From Clostridia bacterium (GTDB lineage: Bacteria > Bacillota > Clostridia > Oscillospirales > Acutalibacteraceae): a stretch of 64,000 nucleotides of DNA. Each line of letters starts with the position of its first letter. The first letter of the stretch is position 1. A program made the translations under genes and the position numbers. Positions 33,030 to 41,617 of the stretch are shown here, in pieces. The stretch spans positions 1-64,000 of the forward strand of contig JAFQVM010000006.1 in NCBI GenBank assembly GCA_017407995.1, in the 5' to 3' direction. The notes below the pieces were generated by a model, which saw nothing but the letters and a program-made list of their open reading frames with translations, did no database searches and was not told where the DNA came from.

Positions 33030-33116
33030 ATGAATTTAACTTTTAAAACAAATTCATATTATTGCGAGTCTGTTTCTTATTATTACGGAAACGGGCTTTG
33101 GCTGCGTTTGTCTTAA
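33030..33116 (+). CDS. Tyr-rich leader peptide of tyrS
   Basis: This 28-codon open frame, too short for normal gene calling, begins MNLTFKTNSYYCESVSYYYG and ends NGLWLRLS. Five codons are Tyr: codons 10, 11, 17, 18 and 19. AAAGGTGA (33015-33022) is a good ribosome site. A strong intrinsic terminator starts 21 bases after the stop and lies before tyrS. By analogy with trp, his and phe leaders, ribosomes should stall at the Tyr codons when charged tRNA-Tyr is scarce. Codons 22-25 (33095-33104) are complementary to the 5' arm of the terminator, as an antiterminator requires. The peptide and pairing are visible; the mechanism is inferred. Confidence 0.8.
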   Translation: MNLTFKTNSYYCESVSYYYGNGLWLRLS

Positions 33117-33173
33117 CGGATATTTCGGGCAAATTACAGACCAAAGCGTAAATGGCTTTGGTCTGATTTTTTT
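33095..33173 (+). promoter_or_regulatory. tyrS transcription attenuator (terminator/antiterminator)
   Basis: Terminator: CAGACCAAAGC (33137-33147) pairs with GCTTTGGTCTG (33155-33165) and is followed by seven T residues (33167-33173). Antiterminator: GCTTTGG-CTG (33095-33104), inside the leader frame, pairs with CAG-A-CCAAAGC (33137-33147) with one bulged A, which blocks the terminator. A ribosome at the stop codon (33114) covers the antiterminator arm. A ribosome stalled at codon 17 leaves it free. Confidence 0.8.
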
Positions 33174-33196
33174 GTTTATTTTGGAGGGTGACAACA

Positions 33197-34351
33197 ATGG
33201 AAACAAAGGAATTTATGAGAATTCTTAAAAGGGATGCAGTATCGATTTACTCGGAGGAGGCGTTGATTCAAAAGCTTGAAAGCACAAAGAGATTGATTAT
33301 CAAGCTTGGCGCAGACCCGAGCCGACCGGATTTGCACCTGGGACATTCGGTTGTTTTGCGTAAACTGCGTATGTTTCAGGAGATGGGACATGAGATAGTA
33401 TTTGTTATCGGTGACTTTACGGGTATGATAGGCGACCCGTCCGGCAAGAGCAAAACGAGAGTGCCGCTGACCTTTGAACAGACCCGTAAAAACGGACAGT
33501 CATACTTTGAGCAGGTTACAAAGATTCTTGATAAGGAAAAGACGAGAATAACCTACAATTCGCAGTGGCTTTCGGATATGAATTTTGCCGATGTGCTGTC
33601 GCTCTGCGGCAAGTACACACTGGCGAGGATAATGGAGCGTGATGATTTTTCAAAGCGTTTTACTGCCAATCAGCCAATCGGAATCCATGAGATTCTGTAT
33701 CCGCTCATGCAGGGCTACGACAGCGTTGCTCTTCACGCTGATATAGAGGTTGGAGGTACAGACCAGACGTTTAATCTGCTTGTCGGCAGGGAGCTGCAAA
33801 AGGATTACGGACAGGAGCAGCAGGTGGTAATAACATTTCCGATTCTGGTCGGTCTTGACGGTGTAGAGAAGATGAGCAAATCACTTGATAATTACATCGG
33901 AATTGACGAGCCTGCCGAGCTTATGTTTGAAAAGTGTATGAAAGTTCCGGACAGTATTTTACCCGATTACTTCCGTCTTACGACCGACATTGAAACTATA
34001 CCTGATGATATCCGTGAGGCACATTTTGTATATGCCAGGGAGATAGTCAGGATGTATCACGGAGAAAGTGCTGTGGAGGAAGCGGAGAACAGATATAGAG
34101 AGGTAGCTAAGGGAAAACTGCCTGAAAATATGGACTCTGTCACTCTCGATAAAGCACCTATTGGTATTATCGAATTGGTCAGAGCTGTAGGCTTTGCCGG
34201 CTCTAACGGCGATGCAAGACGCCTTATTACAGGCAGAGGCATAAAGATAAACGGCGAAACTGTTGAAGATATGTCTCTTGTGATTGACAATCAAGAGGAA
34301 ATCGTATTGAGCAGGGGCAAAAATAAATTTATCAAGGTCTTGTTTGATTAG
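33197..34351 (+). CDS. tyrS: Tyrosyl-tRNA synthetase
   Basis: This 384-residue class I synthetase charges tRNA-Tyr. The HIGH-type motif is DLHLGHSVVL, the second signature is KMSKSLDN, and a C-terminal S4-like RNA-binding domain follows (DARRLITGRGIKINGETVED). I start it at ATG 33197 because GGAGGGTGA (33183-33191) lies 6 bases upstream; the in-frame GTG at 33188 is part of that site. It is controlled by the leader peptide attenuator just upstream, with no T-box elements visible. Confidence 0.96.
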   Translation: METKEFMRILKRDAVSIYSEEALIQKLESTKRLIIKLGADPSRPDLHLGHSVVLRKLRMFQEMGHEIVFVIGDFTGMIGDPSGKSKTRVPLTFEQTRKNGQSYFEQVTKILDKEKTRITYNSQWLSDMNFADVLSLCGKYTLARIMERDDFSKRFTANQPIGIHEILYPLMQGYDSVALHADIEVGGTDQTFNLLVGRELQKDYGQEQQVVITFPILVGLDGVEKMSKSLDNYIGIDEPAELMFEKCMKVPDSILPDYFRLTTDIETIPDDIREAHFVYAREIVRMYHGESAVEEAENRYREVAKGKLPENMDSVTLDKAPIGIIELVRAVGFAGSNGDARRLITGRGIKINGETVEDMSLVIDNQEEIVLSRGKNKFIKVLFD

Positions 34352-34400
34352 TAAAAGTGTGTTAAATTATGACTGATAAATCAATGAGAGGGAGCGGCAA

Positions 34401-35420
34401 ATGAGCAACATCGAGTGGTTTAAAAAAGCTGGATACGGTATGATGGCACATTGGGGTCTATATTCTGTTTTGGGCGGAGAGTGGCGAGGCCGCCATGTAC
34501 TCGACTATGCAGAGTGGATACAGAGCTATATGCCTATCCCGAATGCCGAATACTCAAAGCTTGCGGACGTTTTCAATCCTATATATTTCGATGCGGAAGA
34601 GTGGATTCGTCTTGCAAAGGATTGCGGAATGAAATACTTTGTGTTTACTTCAAAGCACCACGACGGATTTGCTATGTATCATTCAAAAGTTGATTCTTTC
34701 AACGTGGTTGAAGCAACTCCTTTTAAGCGGGATGTTGTCGGAGAGCTTGCAGAGGCATGCTACAAACACGGACTGAAATTCGGTCTTTATTACTCACAGG
34801 AGCTTGACTGGCATCACCCTCATGGCGGCGGATACGATAAGTTTACGGGTTGTTCAGGTGTGTCATGGGATAACAGCTGGGATTTTGCTGACAGAAGTAA
34901 AAAAGACTTTTCAATTTGTTTTGAGGAGAAGATAAAACCGCAAGTCAAAGAGCTTTTAACAGAATACGGCGATTTGTGTTTGATGTGGTTTGACGTTCCG
35001 CATACGATAACACCTGAGCAAAGCCTTGAGCTTAATCACCTTGTCAAGGAATATCAGCCGAATTGTCTGATAAACTCACGCATCGGCAACGGTGCATATG
35101 ATTATGTTTCGCTGGGCGATAACGAATATCCGTCTGAGCGTGCACAGGCAGACGAAAATACCGACCCCAACAGCCTTGACGGTTTTAAGGTCTCGCCTTA
35201 CGGTTTGTATGAGACGGCGGGAACACTCAACAGTTCATGGGGCTATAAGTATTATGACAACAATTGGGTAACTCCTGAAGAAATAGCTCAGCGCCGATTT
35301 AAGCTTAACGAGTTGGGTATCAACTATCTGTTGAATGTGGGACCTGATGCCTTGGGACGAATACCTGCAAAGTCGGTTGAAGTTCTGAAGAGAGCGGCTG
35401 AGATTGTTGATAAACGATAA
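34401..35420 (+). CDS. Alpha-L-fucosidase-like glycoside hydrolase, family 29
   Basis: This 339-residue protein contains the GH29 catalytic barrel: FKKAGYGMMAHWGLYSVLGG, VFTSKHHDGFAMY, and the probable nucleophile Asp in LCLMWFDVPH. It ends just after LNVGPDALGRIP, so the C-terminal beta-sandwich common in longer fucosidases is absent. There is no signal peptide; it acts on imported fucosides or similar sugars. GAGAGGGAGC precedes ATG 34401. It follows tyrS by 49 bases and may be partly read through from it. Substrate specificity is not fixed by the sequence. Confidence 0.88.
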   Translation: MSNIEWFKKAGYGMMAHWGLYSVLGGEWRGRHVLDYAEWIQSYMPIPNAEYSKLADVFNPIYFDAEEWIRLAKDCGMKYFVFTSKHHDGFAMYHSKVDSFNVVEATPFKRDVVGELAEACYKHGLKFGLYYSQELDWHHPHGGGYDKFTGCSGVSWDNSWDFADRSKKDFSICFEEKIKPQVKELLTEYGDLCLMWFDVPHTITPEQSLELNHLVKEYQPNCLINSRIGNGAYDYVSLGDNEYPSERAQADENTDPNSLDGFKVSPYGLYETAGTLNSSWGYKYYDNNWVTPEEIAQRRFKLNELGINYLLNVGPDALGRIPAKSVEVLKRAAEIVDKR

Positions 35421-35421
35421 T

Positions 35422-35453
35422 AAAAAGGTGCTTGTATCACAAGCACCTTTTTT
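35422..35453. terminator. Bidirectional terminator between GH29 and mscL
   Basis: A 14-bp stem (35422-35435 with 35439-35452) is flanked by A and T runs. Confidence 0.88.
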
Positions 35454-35474
35454 GTTAATATTAATTGAGTTGAA

Positions 35475-35966
35475 TTATTCAGCAGCTTCTTCGGGGATAT
35501 CGCTTGTGCAGTTGGGACACTTGACAGCGGCGATATCAATTTCGCTGCAGCAGAAAGGACATTTCTTTGTAGTTGCGGGAGCGGGCTCTTCTTCTTCCTT
35601 TTCCTTGGAGAGCTTAGTCTTCATTACAGCCATGACCTTTATCACAACGAAGATAGACAGTGCGATAAGAACGAAATCGAGAATGGTCTGAATGAAGTTG
35701 CCGTAGTTGAAAGTGGCGAAGCCTGCCTCTGTTGCGAGAGCAGGAGTTGTCATTGTTGCGGGGTCAAAGCCTGTCTTGTCGCCGAGGACAACAAACATAT
35801 CCTTGAGACTGCCGCCGCCTGTGAGAAGTCCTACAAGGGGCATAATCAAGTCGGATACGAGCGAAGTGACGATTTTGCCGAAAGCACCGCCGACTACAAC
35901 GCCGACTGCCATGTCTACTACATTGCCTTTTGAAATAAACTCTTTGAACTCTTTTACAAATTTCAT
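35475..35966 (-). CDS. mscL: Large-conductance mechanosensitive channel MscL with C-terminal zinc ribbon
   Basis: This 163-residue protein is longer than typical MscL (about 120-150 residues). The channel part has the family N-terminus FVKEFKEFISKGNVVDMAVG, the pore helix VVVGGAFGKIVTSLVSDLI, a periplasmic loop and a second membrane helix. After the basic helix TKLSKEKEEEEPAPATTKK comes a zinc ribbon, CPFCCSEI and CPNCTSDI. MscL releases solutes when membrane tension rises. The added ribbon sits on the cytoplasmic bundle and could bind metal or a partner. The ribosome site before ATG 35966 is GGATGTGATACT-like and weak. Confidence 0.93.
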   Translation of the reverse strand: MKFVKEFKEFISKGNVVDMAVGVVVGGAFGKIVTSLVSDLIMPLVGLLTGGGSLKDMFVVLGDKTGFDPATMTTPALATEAGFATFNYGNFIQTILDFVLIALSIFVVIKVMAVMKTKLSKEKEEEEPAPATTKKCPFCCSEIDIAAVKCPNCTSDIPEEAAE

Positions 35967-36052
35967 AGTATCACATCCATTATGTATTTTTTACTATTAT
36001 ATCAGTGCTGAAAAATTAATACAAGTCTATTAAAGCAGAAAGGGAAAAATTT

Positions 36053-36547
36053 ATGCATGAACTTCAATTTCATACATTTGAGCCGATATTTAATGAGGAT
36101 TCAAAAATTCTGGTGCTCGGCACATTTCCGTCTGTGAAGTCACGTGAACAGGGCTTTTATTACGGCCATGCACAAAACAGATTTTGGCGAGTGGTGTCTC
36201 AGCTGCTGGGTGTATCGACTCCGCAGTGCATAGACGAAAAGCGTGATATGCTGCTTAAAAATAATATAGCTCTTTGGGATGTTGCGGCAAGCTGTGAGAT
36301 AGTGGGGTCAAGCGACAGCAGCATGAAAAATGTAAGGGCAAATGATATCGAAAGGATACTTTCAGCCGCTGAGATAGGACGTGTGTTTGCAAACGGAAAA
36401 ACAGCGGCACGGCTTTATGAGAGATTGATATATCCTAAAAGCGGAGTCCCGATTTATACTTTGCCGTCTACAAGTCCTGCGAACGCTTCATACAGTCTTG
36501 AACGCCTTATAGAGGAATGGAGTGTTATATTGCCGTTTATAAAGTAA
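36053..36547 (+). CDS. DNA glycosylase of the uracil/hypoxanthine-DNA glycosylase superfamily
   Basis: This 164-residue protein carries the superfamily motif 1 LVLGTFPS and motif 2 LPSTSPANA. These fit the family 6 hypoxanthine-DNA glycosylase branch rather than classic Ung. It would excise deaminated bases such as hypoxanthine from DNA in base excision repair. YGHAQNRFWRVVSQLLG is another conserved part. AGAAAGGGA precedes ATG 36053. It is a single gene with a terminator downstream. Confidence 0.85.
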   Translation: MHELQFHTFEPIFNEDSKILVLGTFPSVKSREQGFYYGHAQNRFWRVVSQLLGVSTPQCIDEKRDMLLKNNIALWDVAASCEIVGSSDSSMKNVRANDIERILSAAEIGRVFANGKTAARLYERLIYPKSGVPIYTLPSTSPANASYSLERLIEEWSVILPFIK

Positions 36548-36560
36548 AAGCACTTAACAA

Positions 36561-36597
36561 AAAACAACTTCCGTCAAAAGACGAAAGTTGTTTTTAC
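36561..36597. terminator. Bidirectional terminator between glycosylase and thrS
   Basis: A 15-bp stem with one mismatch (36561-36575 with 36580-36594) is flanked by A and T runs. Confidence 0.8.
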
Positions 36598-36601
36598 TTT
36601 T

Positions 36602-38515
36602 TTACCAGATAACTTTATCGGCAATGTCTTTCTTTGCGCTATCGAGGAATTCTTCAACGCTTATTGCGCCGATGTCGCCCTCACCACGTTTTCTTACGCT
36701 GACAGTGCCGCTTTGTTCCTCTTTCTCGCCGATGACAAGCATGTACGGAACTTTCTGAAGCTGAGCTTCACGAATCTTATATCCGATTTTTTCACTGCGG
36801 TCATCAACTTCAACTCTGAAGCCTTCGTTAAAGAGTCTGTCACGAACAGCGTTTGCGGTGTCCATAAATTTATCGGAAATAGGAAGAATTCTGACTTGTT
36901 CGGGAGCAAGCCACAGCGGGAAAGCTCCTGCAAAATGCTCTGTTATAACACCGATAAAGCGTTCGATTGAGCCGAGTACAACACGGTGAATCATAACAGG
37001 TCGGTGCTTTTCACCGTCTGCGCCTGTATATTCGAGCTCAAAGCGCTCAGGAAGCTGCATATCGAGCTGGATTGTACCGCATTGCCATGTGCGTCCGATA
37101 GAGTCGGAGAGGTGGAAGTCAAGTTTCGGACCGTAGAAAGCACCGTCGCCCTCGTTTATGATGTAGTCCTTACCCATTTCGCTGACAGCCTCTTTAAGAG
37201 TCTGAGTTGCGAAATCCCAATCTTTTTCATCGCCCATGTGGTCCTCGGGCATTGTGGAAACTTCTATCTGATATGAAAGACCGAAAACGGAGTAAACCTC
37301 ATCAAACAGGCGGACAACGTTTTTAATTTCGTCCTTCATCTGCTCCCAGGTCATGAAGATGTGAGCGTCATCCTGTGTGAAGCAACGCACACGGAACAGA
37401 CCGTGAAGTGTACCGCTGAGTTCATGTCTGTGGACGAGTCCAAGCTCACCGACACGCATGGGGAGGTCACGGTAGGAATGGGGCTTGGTTTTATATACAA
37501 GCATTCCGCCGGGACAGTTCATGGGCTTGATGGCGAAATCGGTTTCGTCAATAACAGTGGTATACATATTCTTCTTATAATGTGTCCAGTGACCGCTGCG
37601 CTCCCAAAGAGCACGGTTAAGCATCATGGGAGTTGATATTTCTACATATCCGTAGCGATTGTGAACCTCACGCCAGTAGTCTATCAAGGTGTTGCGCAAC
37701 TTCATACCGTTGGGCAGGAAGAACGGGAAACCGGGACCCTCGTCCATGACTGTGAAAAGTCCGAGGTCTTTTCCGAGCTTTCTGTGGTCACGCTTTTTTG
37801 CTTCTTCAAGCATTGTAAGGTAAGCATCAAGTTCATCTTTTTTGGTAAAGGCGGTACCGTAGATTCTCTGAAGCATCTTGTTGTCAGAGTCGCCACGCCA
37901 GTATGCGCCTGTACATGAGGTGAGCTTGAAAACCTTTATGCGTGACGTGTCGGGTATGTGTGGACCTGCACACAGCTCGTCAAATTCACCCTGCTTGTAG
38001 AAAGAAATTTTTTCTCCCTTGTCAGCATGCTCTTTGATAAGCTCAACCTTGTATTCCTCTCCCTTGTTCTCCATCATTGCAATAGCATCTGCGGGGTCGA
38101 GTTCATAATGTTCAAGAGTTAAGCCCTCTTTGACAATCTTTTTCATCTCAGCTTCGAGCTTTTCGAGAACTTCGGGAGTGAACGGCACGTCGACATCAAA
38201 GTCATAATAGAAGCCGTTGTCGACAGCCGGGCCGATGGCAAGTTTAGCCTGAGGATAGAGTCTCTTGACAGCCTGAGCGAGAATGTGAGAAGCGGTATGT
38301 CTGAAAGCACGCTTACCCTCGTCGTCGTCAAAAGTGACTATCTCAAGTTTACAGTCTTTTTCAATTGGGGTGCGAAGGTCTTTGACCTCGCCGTCAATGC
38401 GGCATACGCATGCAGCCTTGTAGAGTCCCATGCCGAGGCTCTTTGCAACTTCAGCAGCGGTGATACCTTTTTCAAACTCTTTAATTTCGCCGCCTCTTAG
38501 TTCGATTTTTACCAT
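36602..38515 (-). CDS. thrS: Threonyl-tRNA synthetase
   Basis: This 637-residue class II synthetase has an N-terminal TGS domain (residues 1-60). The editing domain has HTASHILAQAVKRLYP and CAGPHIPDTS. The catalytic core holds MNCPGGMLVYK and the zinc ligands, and an anticodon-binding domain follows. I start it at the ATG at 38515 because GAAAGGAG is 8 bases upstream; the longer in-frame start lies inside the T-box. Expression is controlled by the T-box leader upstream. Confidence 0.97.
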   Translation of the reverse strand: MVKIELRGGEIKEFEKGITAAEVAKSLGMGLYKAACVCRIDGEVKDLRTPIEKDCKLEIVTFDDDEGKRAFRHTASHILAQAVKRLYPQAKLAIGPAVDNGFYYDFDVDVPFTPEVLEKLEAEMKKIVKEGLTLEHYELDPADAIAMMENKGEEYKVELIKEHADKGEKISFYKQGEFDELCAGPHIPDTSRIKVFKLTSCTGAYWRGDSDNKMLQRIYGTAFTKKDELDAYLTMLEEAKKRDHRKLGKDLGLFTVMDEGPGFPFFLPNGMKLRNTLIDYWREVHNRYGYVEISTPMMLNRALWERSGHWTHYKKNMYTTVIDETDFAIKPMNCPGGMLVYKTKPHSYRDLPMRVGELGLVHRHELSGTLHGLFRVRCFTQDDAHIFMTWEQMKDEIKNVVRLFDEVYSVFGLSYQIEVSTMPEDHMGDEKDWDFATQTLKEAVSEMGKDYIINEGDGAFYGPKLDFHLSDSIGRTWQCGTIQLDMQLPERFELEYTGADGEKHRPVMIHRVVLGSIERFIGVITEHFAGAFPLWLAPEQVRILPISDKFMDTANAVRDRLFNEGFRVEVDDRSEKIGYKIREAQLQKVPYMLVIGEKEEQSGTVSVRKRGEGDIGAISVEEFLDSAKKDIADKVIW

Positions 38516-38544
38516 AATATTACTCCTTTCAGTGTTTGAGAGGA

Positions 38545-38785
38545 TGAAAAAAAGCTTCACCCCTCCTGATAAAGGGATGAAGCTAATGCTCCACGGTTCC
38601 ACCCAATTTGCGGCTAACGCCGCCACTCTGAGACCTTAACGCAGTCATACGTCGCAGCCTATCCCGACGGGCTTCGGTGCGCACTCAGCAGCGGTAATTC
38701 ATTTCTGCTCCCGCAGACGCTTTCAGCCCATGACGTCCGCTCTCTTGGAGAGTGTTGTGAAATAAATCTTCTGCTTCACAGCTTT
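38545..38785 (-). promoter_or_regulatory. T-box leader of thrS (Thr specifier ACC)
   Basis: On the minus strand the core T-box GGGTGGAACCGTGG lies at 38591-38604. It is followed by the terminator stem 38553-38564 with 38573-38584 and a run of T. Stem I is visible upstream, with the base pair block CACTC/GAGTG, the AGAGAG motif and the GGCTGAAAGC distal part. A specifier loop shows ACC (Thr) at 38693-38695. Uncharged tRNA-Thr(GGT) should stabilise the antiterminator. Confidence 0.93.
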
Positions 38786-38794
38786 ATTAAAACT

Positions 38795-38822
38795 ATTTTA
38801 TCACCAACTTAAAAAAAGTCAA
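38795..38822 (-). promoter_or_regulatory. Promoter of the thrS T-box leader
   Basis: On the minus strand TTGACT (38817-38822) and TAAAAT (38795-38800) are 16 bases apart. Confidence 0.7.
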
Positions 38823-38826
38823 TACC

Positions 38827-39669
38827 TTAAAAAGCGAGGATAACTCCGCCTCTGCCTGCATACATGCTGCTTAAGCCTGAAGTTTTGCTTATAATAATTT
38901 CCTTGAAGTTATACAGTTCTTTAACAGCCTTTGCAACATACTGTGCGGCAGCTTCATTTTCGCAGTGAGTTATGACAAGCGTACGCTCATGAAGATTCTT
39001 TGACTGTTCTCCGATAACTTCAATCATGCGCTTAATAGCAGCGTTAAAGCCCTTGGCTTTAGAGAAAATTTTGATTTTTCCGTCTCCGTCATCGCCAAGA
39101 ACAAACTTTATGTTGAGGAGAGTTACAGCCTTACCCAGAAGAGAAGGGATTCTGCCGTTTTTAACAAGGTAATCGGTGGTCTCAAGCACGAAATGAGTTT
39201 TCATTTCTTTGATAAAGTTTTCTACCTTCTCAATGATTTCGGCTCTGTCGAGACCTTTTTCTACGAACTCTCTTATCTTAATGGCGATAAGCATCTCGCC
39301 TGCAGAAGCACTCTTTGAGTCAAAGATATGAACCTTTTTGTCGCTTTCCTCTTCGGCAATCTGAGCACCCATAACAGCGCTGCTGTAGGAGCCGGAAAGA
39401 CGTGAAGAGAGGGTTATGCTGAAAACATTTTCAGCTTCGCTGTTCTTAAAGGCCTGCGCAAAAGCATCGGGGGACGGACAAGCTGAAGTGATTCTCTCCT
39501 TCGATTCGTCAACCTGTCTTAAGTAGTCTGCTATGTCAAGGTTTTCATCGTCGATGAATTCCTTTTCGCCTATTCTGAGGATAAGCGGTACGTTTTTACC
39601 TCTTGCGGCTTCTCTGAGGTCATCAGACATTTCACAGCTGCTGTCAGCAATAATTTGATAATCCAACAT
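38827..39669 (-). CDS. DegV family fatty-acid-binding protein
   Basis: This 280-residue soluble protein starts with the DegV pattern DYQIIADSSCEMSDDL and has the later motifs TSACPSPDAF and TLSSRLSGSYSSAV, which line the fatty acid pocket. In Gram-positive bacteria these proteins hand exogenous fatty acids to the FakA kinase. No fakA gene is adjacent. AAAGG lies upstream of ATG 39669 and a good promoter precedes it. Confidence 0.92.
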   Translation of the reverse strand: MLDYQIIADSSCEMSDDLREAARGKNVPLILRIGEKEFIDDENLDIADYLRQVDESKERITSACPSPDAFAQAFKNSEAENVFSITLSSRLSGSYSSAVMGAQIAEEESDKKVHIFDSKSASAGEMLIAIKIREFVEKGLDRAEIIEKVENFIKEMKTHFVLETTDYLVKNGRIPSLLGKAVTLLNIKFVLGDDGDGKIKIFSKAKGFNAAIKRMIEVIGEQSKNLHERTLVITHCENEAAAQYVAKAVKELYNFKEIIISKTSGLSSMYAGRGGVILAF

Positions 39670-39724
39670 AGTTATTTACCTTTTCACTTTCCCAATTTTG
39701 GTTAGACTAATATCAACCAAAACT

Positions 39725-39753
39725 ATAATATTTCAAAAACAATTTGGTGTCAA
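39725..39753 (-). promoter_or_regulatory. Promoter of degV
   Basis: On the minus strand consensus TTGACA (39748-39753) and TATTAT (39725-39730) are spaced by 17 bases. Confidence 0.8.
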
Positions 39754-39861
39754 TTAAAATAAAGAAATTAAATGTAAATTTTTGAAAAAATCAAAGCTTA
39801 AAGACTGCATACTCTTTTGCAATTTTATTCATATTTTTGTTTTGTTTGGTATAAAAACGGC

Positions 39862-39890
39862 TTGACATTTGCTTATAATAAGTTTATTAT
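39862..39890 (+). promoter_or_regulatory. Strong promoter of rny
   Basis: Consensus TTGACA (39862-39867) and TATTAT (39885-39890) are spaced by 17 bases. A leader of about 100 bases follows, with a small inverted repeat CATAATA/TATTATG at 39893-39913. The remainder of the 39670-39996 gap is AT-rich without genes. Confidence 0.8.
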
Positions 39891-39996
39891 ACATAATAAT
39901 GGTGGTATTATGTGCCAAGCTGTATCCGCCATGTTTATTTTTACAAAGTAGTTTTACAATATCTAAAATTTTTTTTAACAGGAGGTGTTGATTCGT

Positions 39997-41550
39997 TTGG
40001 AATTGTGGTTAGTGATTCTTATAGCCGCCATTAGCGCCGTAGTTGCGGGTGTTATATGCTTTATTTTGGGCGGTTTACATAGGAAGAAGGTTGCCGAATC
40101 TGCCATTGGCTCCGCTACTAAGGAGGCCAACCGCATAGTCAGTGAGGCTATGACTCAGGCAGAGGCAAAGAAAAAAGAAGCCATCCTTGAAGCTAAGGAC
40201 GAGATTCATAAGCAGAGGTCCGAAACTGAGCGTGAGTTGCGTGAGAGACGTAACGAAGTTCAGCGTCAGGAGCGTCGAATAATCCAGAAGGAAGAAAATC
40301 TGGATAAGAAGAGTGAGAATCTTGAGAAGAAGGATGAAACGCTAAATCGCAAAATCAAAGAGGTTGAAGACAAGCTTGTAGAAGTCGAAAGCCTTAAAAA
40401 GAGCCAGTTTGATATGCTTGAGAAGATATCGGGCTATACAAAGGAACAGGCAAAGGAATTTTTGCTCAAGAATCTTGAAGATGAGCTGGTTCATGAAAAA
40501 TCGGTCAAAATTATGGAGTATCAGCAGAAGGCAAAGGACGAGGCTGAATCCATGGCAAGGGAGATTATAGCAACAGCTATTCAGCGCTGTGCCGCAGACC
40601 ATACTGCGGAAGCAACAGTTTCCGTTGTCACTCTGCCCAACGATGAGATGAAGGGTAGAATCATCGGCCGTGAGGGTCGAAACGTACGTACACTTGAAAC
40701 TATTGCAGGTGTTGACCTTATAATTGACGATACACCCGAAGCAATAACAATTTCCAGCTTTGACCCGGTACGCCGTGAGGTTGCAAGGGTAACGCTTGAA
40801 AAACTTATATCTGACGGTAGAATACATCCTGCACGCATTGAAGAGATGTATGAGAAAGCTCGCAGAGAAGTCGATGCTACAATTAAGCAGGCTGGCGAGC
40901 ACGCCTTGATTGATTCCGGAGTAAACGGAATTCATCCGGAGCTTGTAAAGCTTCTCGGTAAGCTCAAATATAGAACGAGTTATGGTCAGAATGTACTCAA
41001 TCACTCGCTTGAGGTTTCATATATTGCAGGTCTTATGGCGGCGGAACTTGGCGCTGACGTCAAACTTGCAAAGAGAGCAGGCTTACTGCACGATATCGGT
41101 AAGGCTCTCGACCATGAGATGGACGGCTCCCACGTTGAACTCGGCGTTGAATACGCTAAGAAATACCGTGAGAATGAGGGCGTTCTTCATGCTATCAAAG
41201 CTCACCACGGTGATGTTGAGGCAAAGACACTTGTTGCTTGTCTTGTTCAGGCAGCAGATGCTGTTTCGGCTGCACGTCCCGGCGCAAGACGTGAGAATGT
41301 TCAGAACTATATCAAACGCCTTGAAAAGCTTGAGAGCATTGCTTCTTCATTTGACGGTGTTGACCGCACATTTGCAATTCAGGCAGGCCGTGAGATTCGT
41401 ATAATGGTCAAACCTGAGGTTATCAGCGATGAAAAGATGGTGCTGGTTGCACGTGATATTGTCAAAAAGATTGAAGACGAGCTTGAATATCCCGGTCAGA
41501 TTAAGGTAAACCTTATCAGGGAGAGCCGTTTCAGCGACTACGCAAAATAA
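39997..41550 (+). CDS. rny: Ribonuclease Y
   Basis: This membrane-anchored endoribonuclease of about 517 residues starts mRNA decay in Firmicutes. It has one N-terminal membrane helix ([20 protein letters not shown]), a long charged coiled coil (about residues 30-200), a KH domain ([15 protein letters not shown]) and an HD domain ([13 protein letters not shown]). I propose TTG 39997 as the start: AGGAGGTG at 39980-39987 is 9 bases upstream, and the resulting N-terminus ELWLVILI fits the family. GTG 39985 lies inside the ribosome site. Confidence 0.95.
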   Translation: MELWLVILIAAISAVVAGVICFILGGLHRKKVAESAIGSATKEANRIVSEAMTQAEAKKKEAILEAKDEIHKQRSETERELRERRNEVQRQERRIIQKEENLDKKSENLEKKDETLNRKIKEVEDKLVEVESLKKSQFDMLEKISGYTKEQAKEFLLKNLEDELVHEKSVKIMEYQQKAKDEAESMAREIIATAIQRCAADHTAEATVSVVTLPNDEMKGRIIGREGRNVRTLETIAGVDLIIDDTPEAITISSFDPVRREVARVTLEKLISDGRIHPARIEEMYEKARREVDATIKQAGEHALIDSGVNGIHPELVKLLGKLKYRTSYGQNVLNHSLEVSYIAGLMAAELGADVKLAKRAGLLHDIGKALDHEMDGSHVELGVEYAKKYRENEGVLHAIKAHHGDVEAKTLVACLVQAADAVSAARPGARRENVQNYIKRLEKLESIASSFDGVDRTFAIQAGREIRIMVKPEVISDEKMVLVARDIVKKIEDELEYPGQIKVNLIRESRFSDYAK

Positions 41551-41572
41551 GTCAATTACCAATAGGTATTTG

Positions 41573-41600
41573 CTCCCGCCGTTTTTCGGCGGGAGTTTTT
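41573..41600 (+). terminator. Terminator between rny and ymdB
   Basis: A 9-bp GC-rich stem (41573-41581 with 41587-41595) ends in TTTTT. It lies only 18 bases before the ymdB start, so it may reduce rather than abolish read-through. Confidence 0.75.
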
Positions 41601-41617
41601 CAAAGAAAGGTATTTTT

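Noticed and set aside
33004-33190. T-box leader for tyrS
   Set aside because: The core GGGTGGNACCGCG and the stem I motifs are absent; the Tyr-rich leader frame explains the terminator better.
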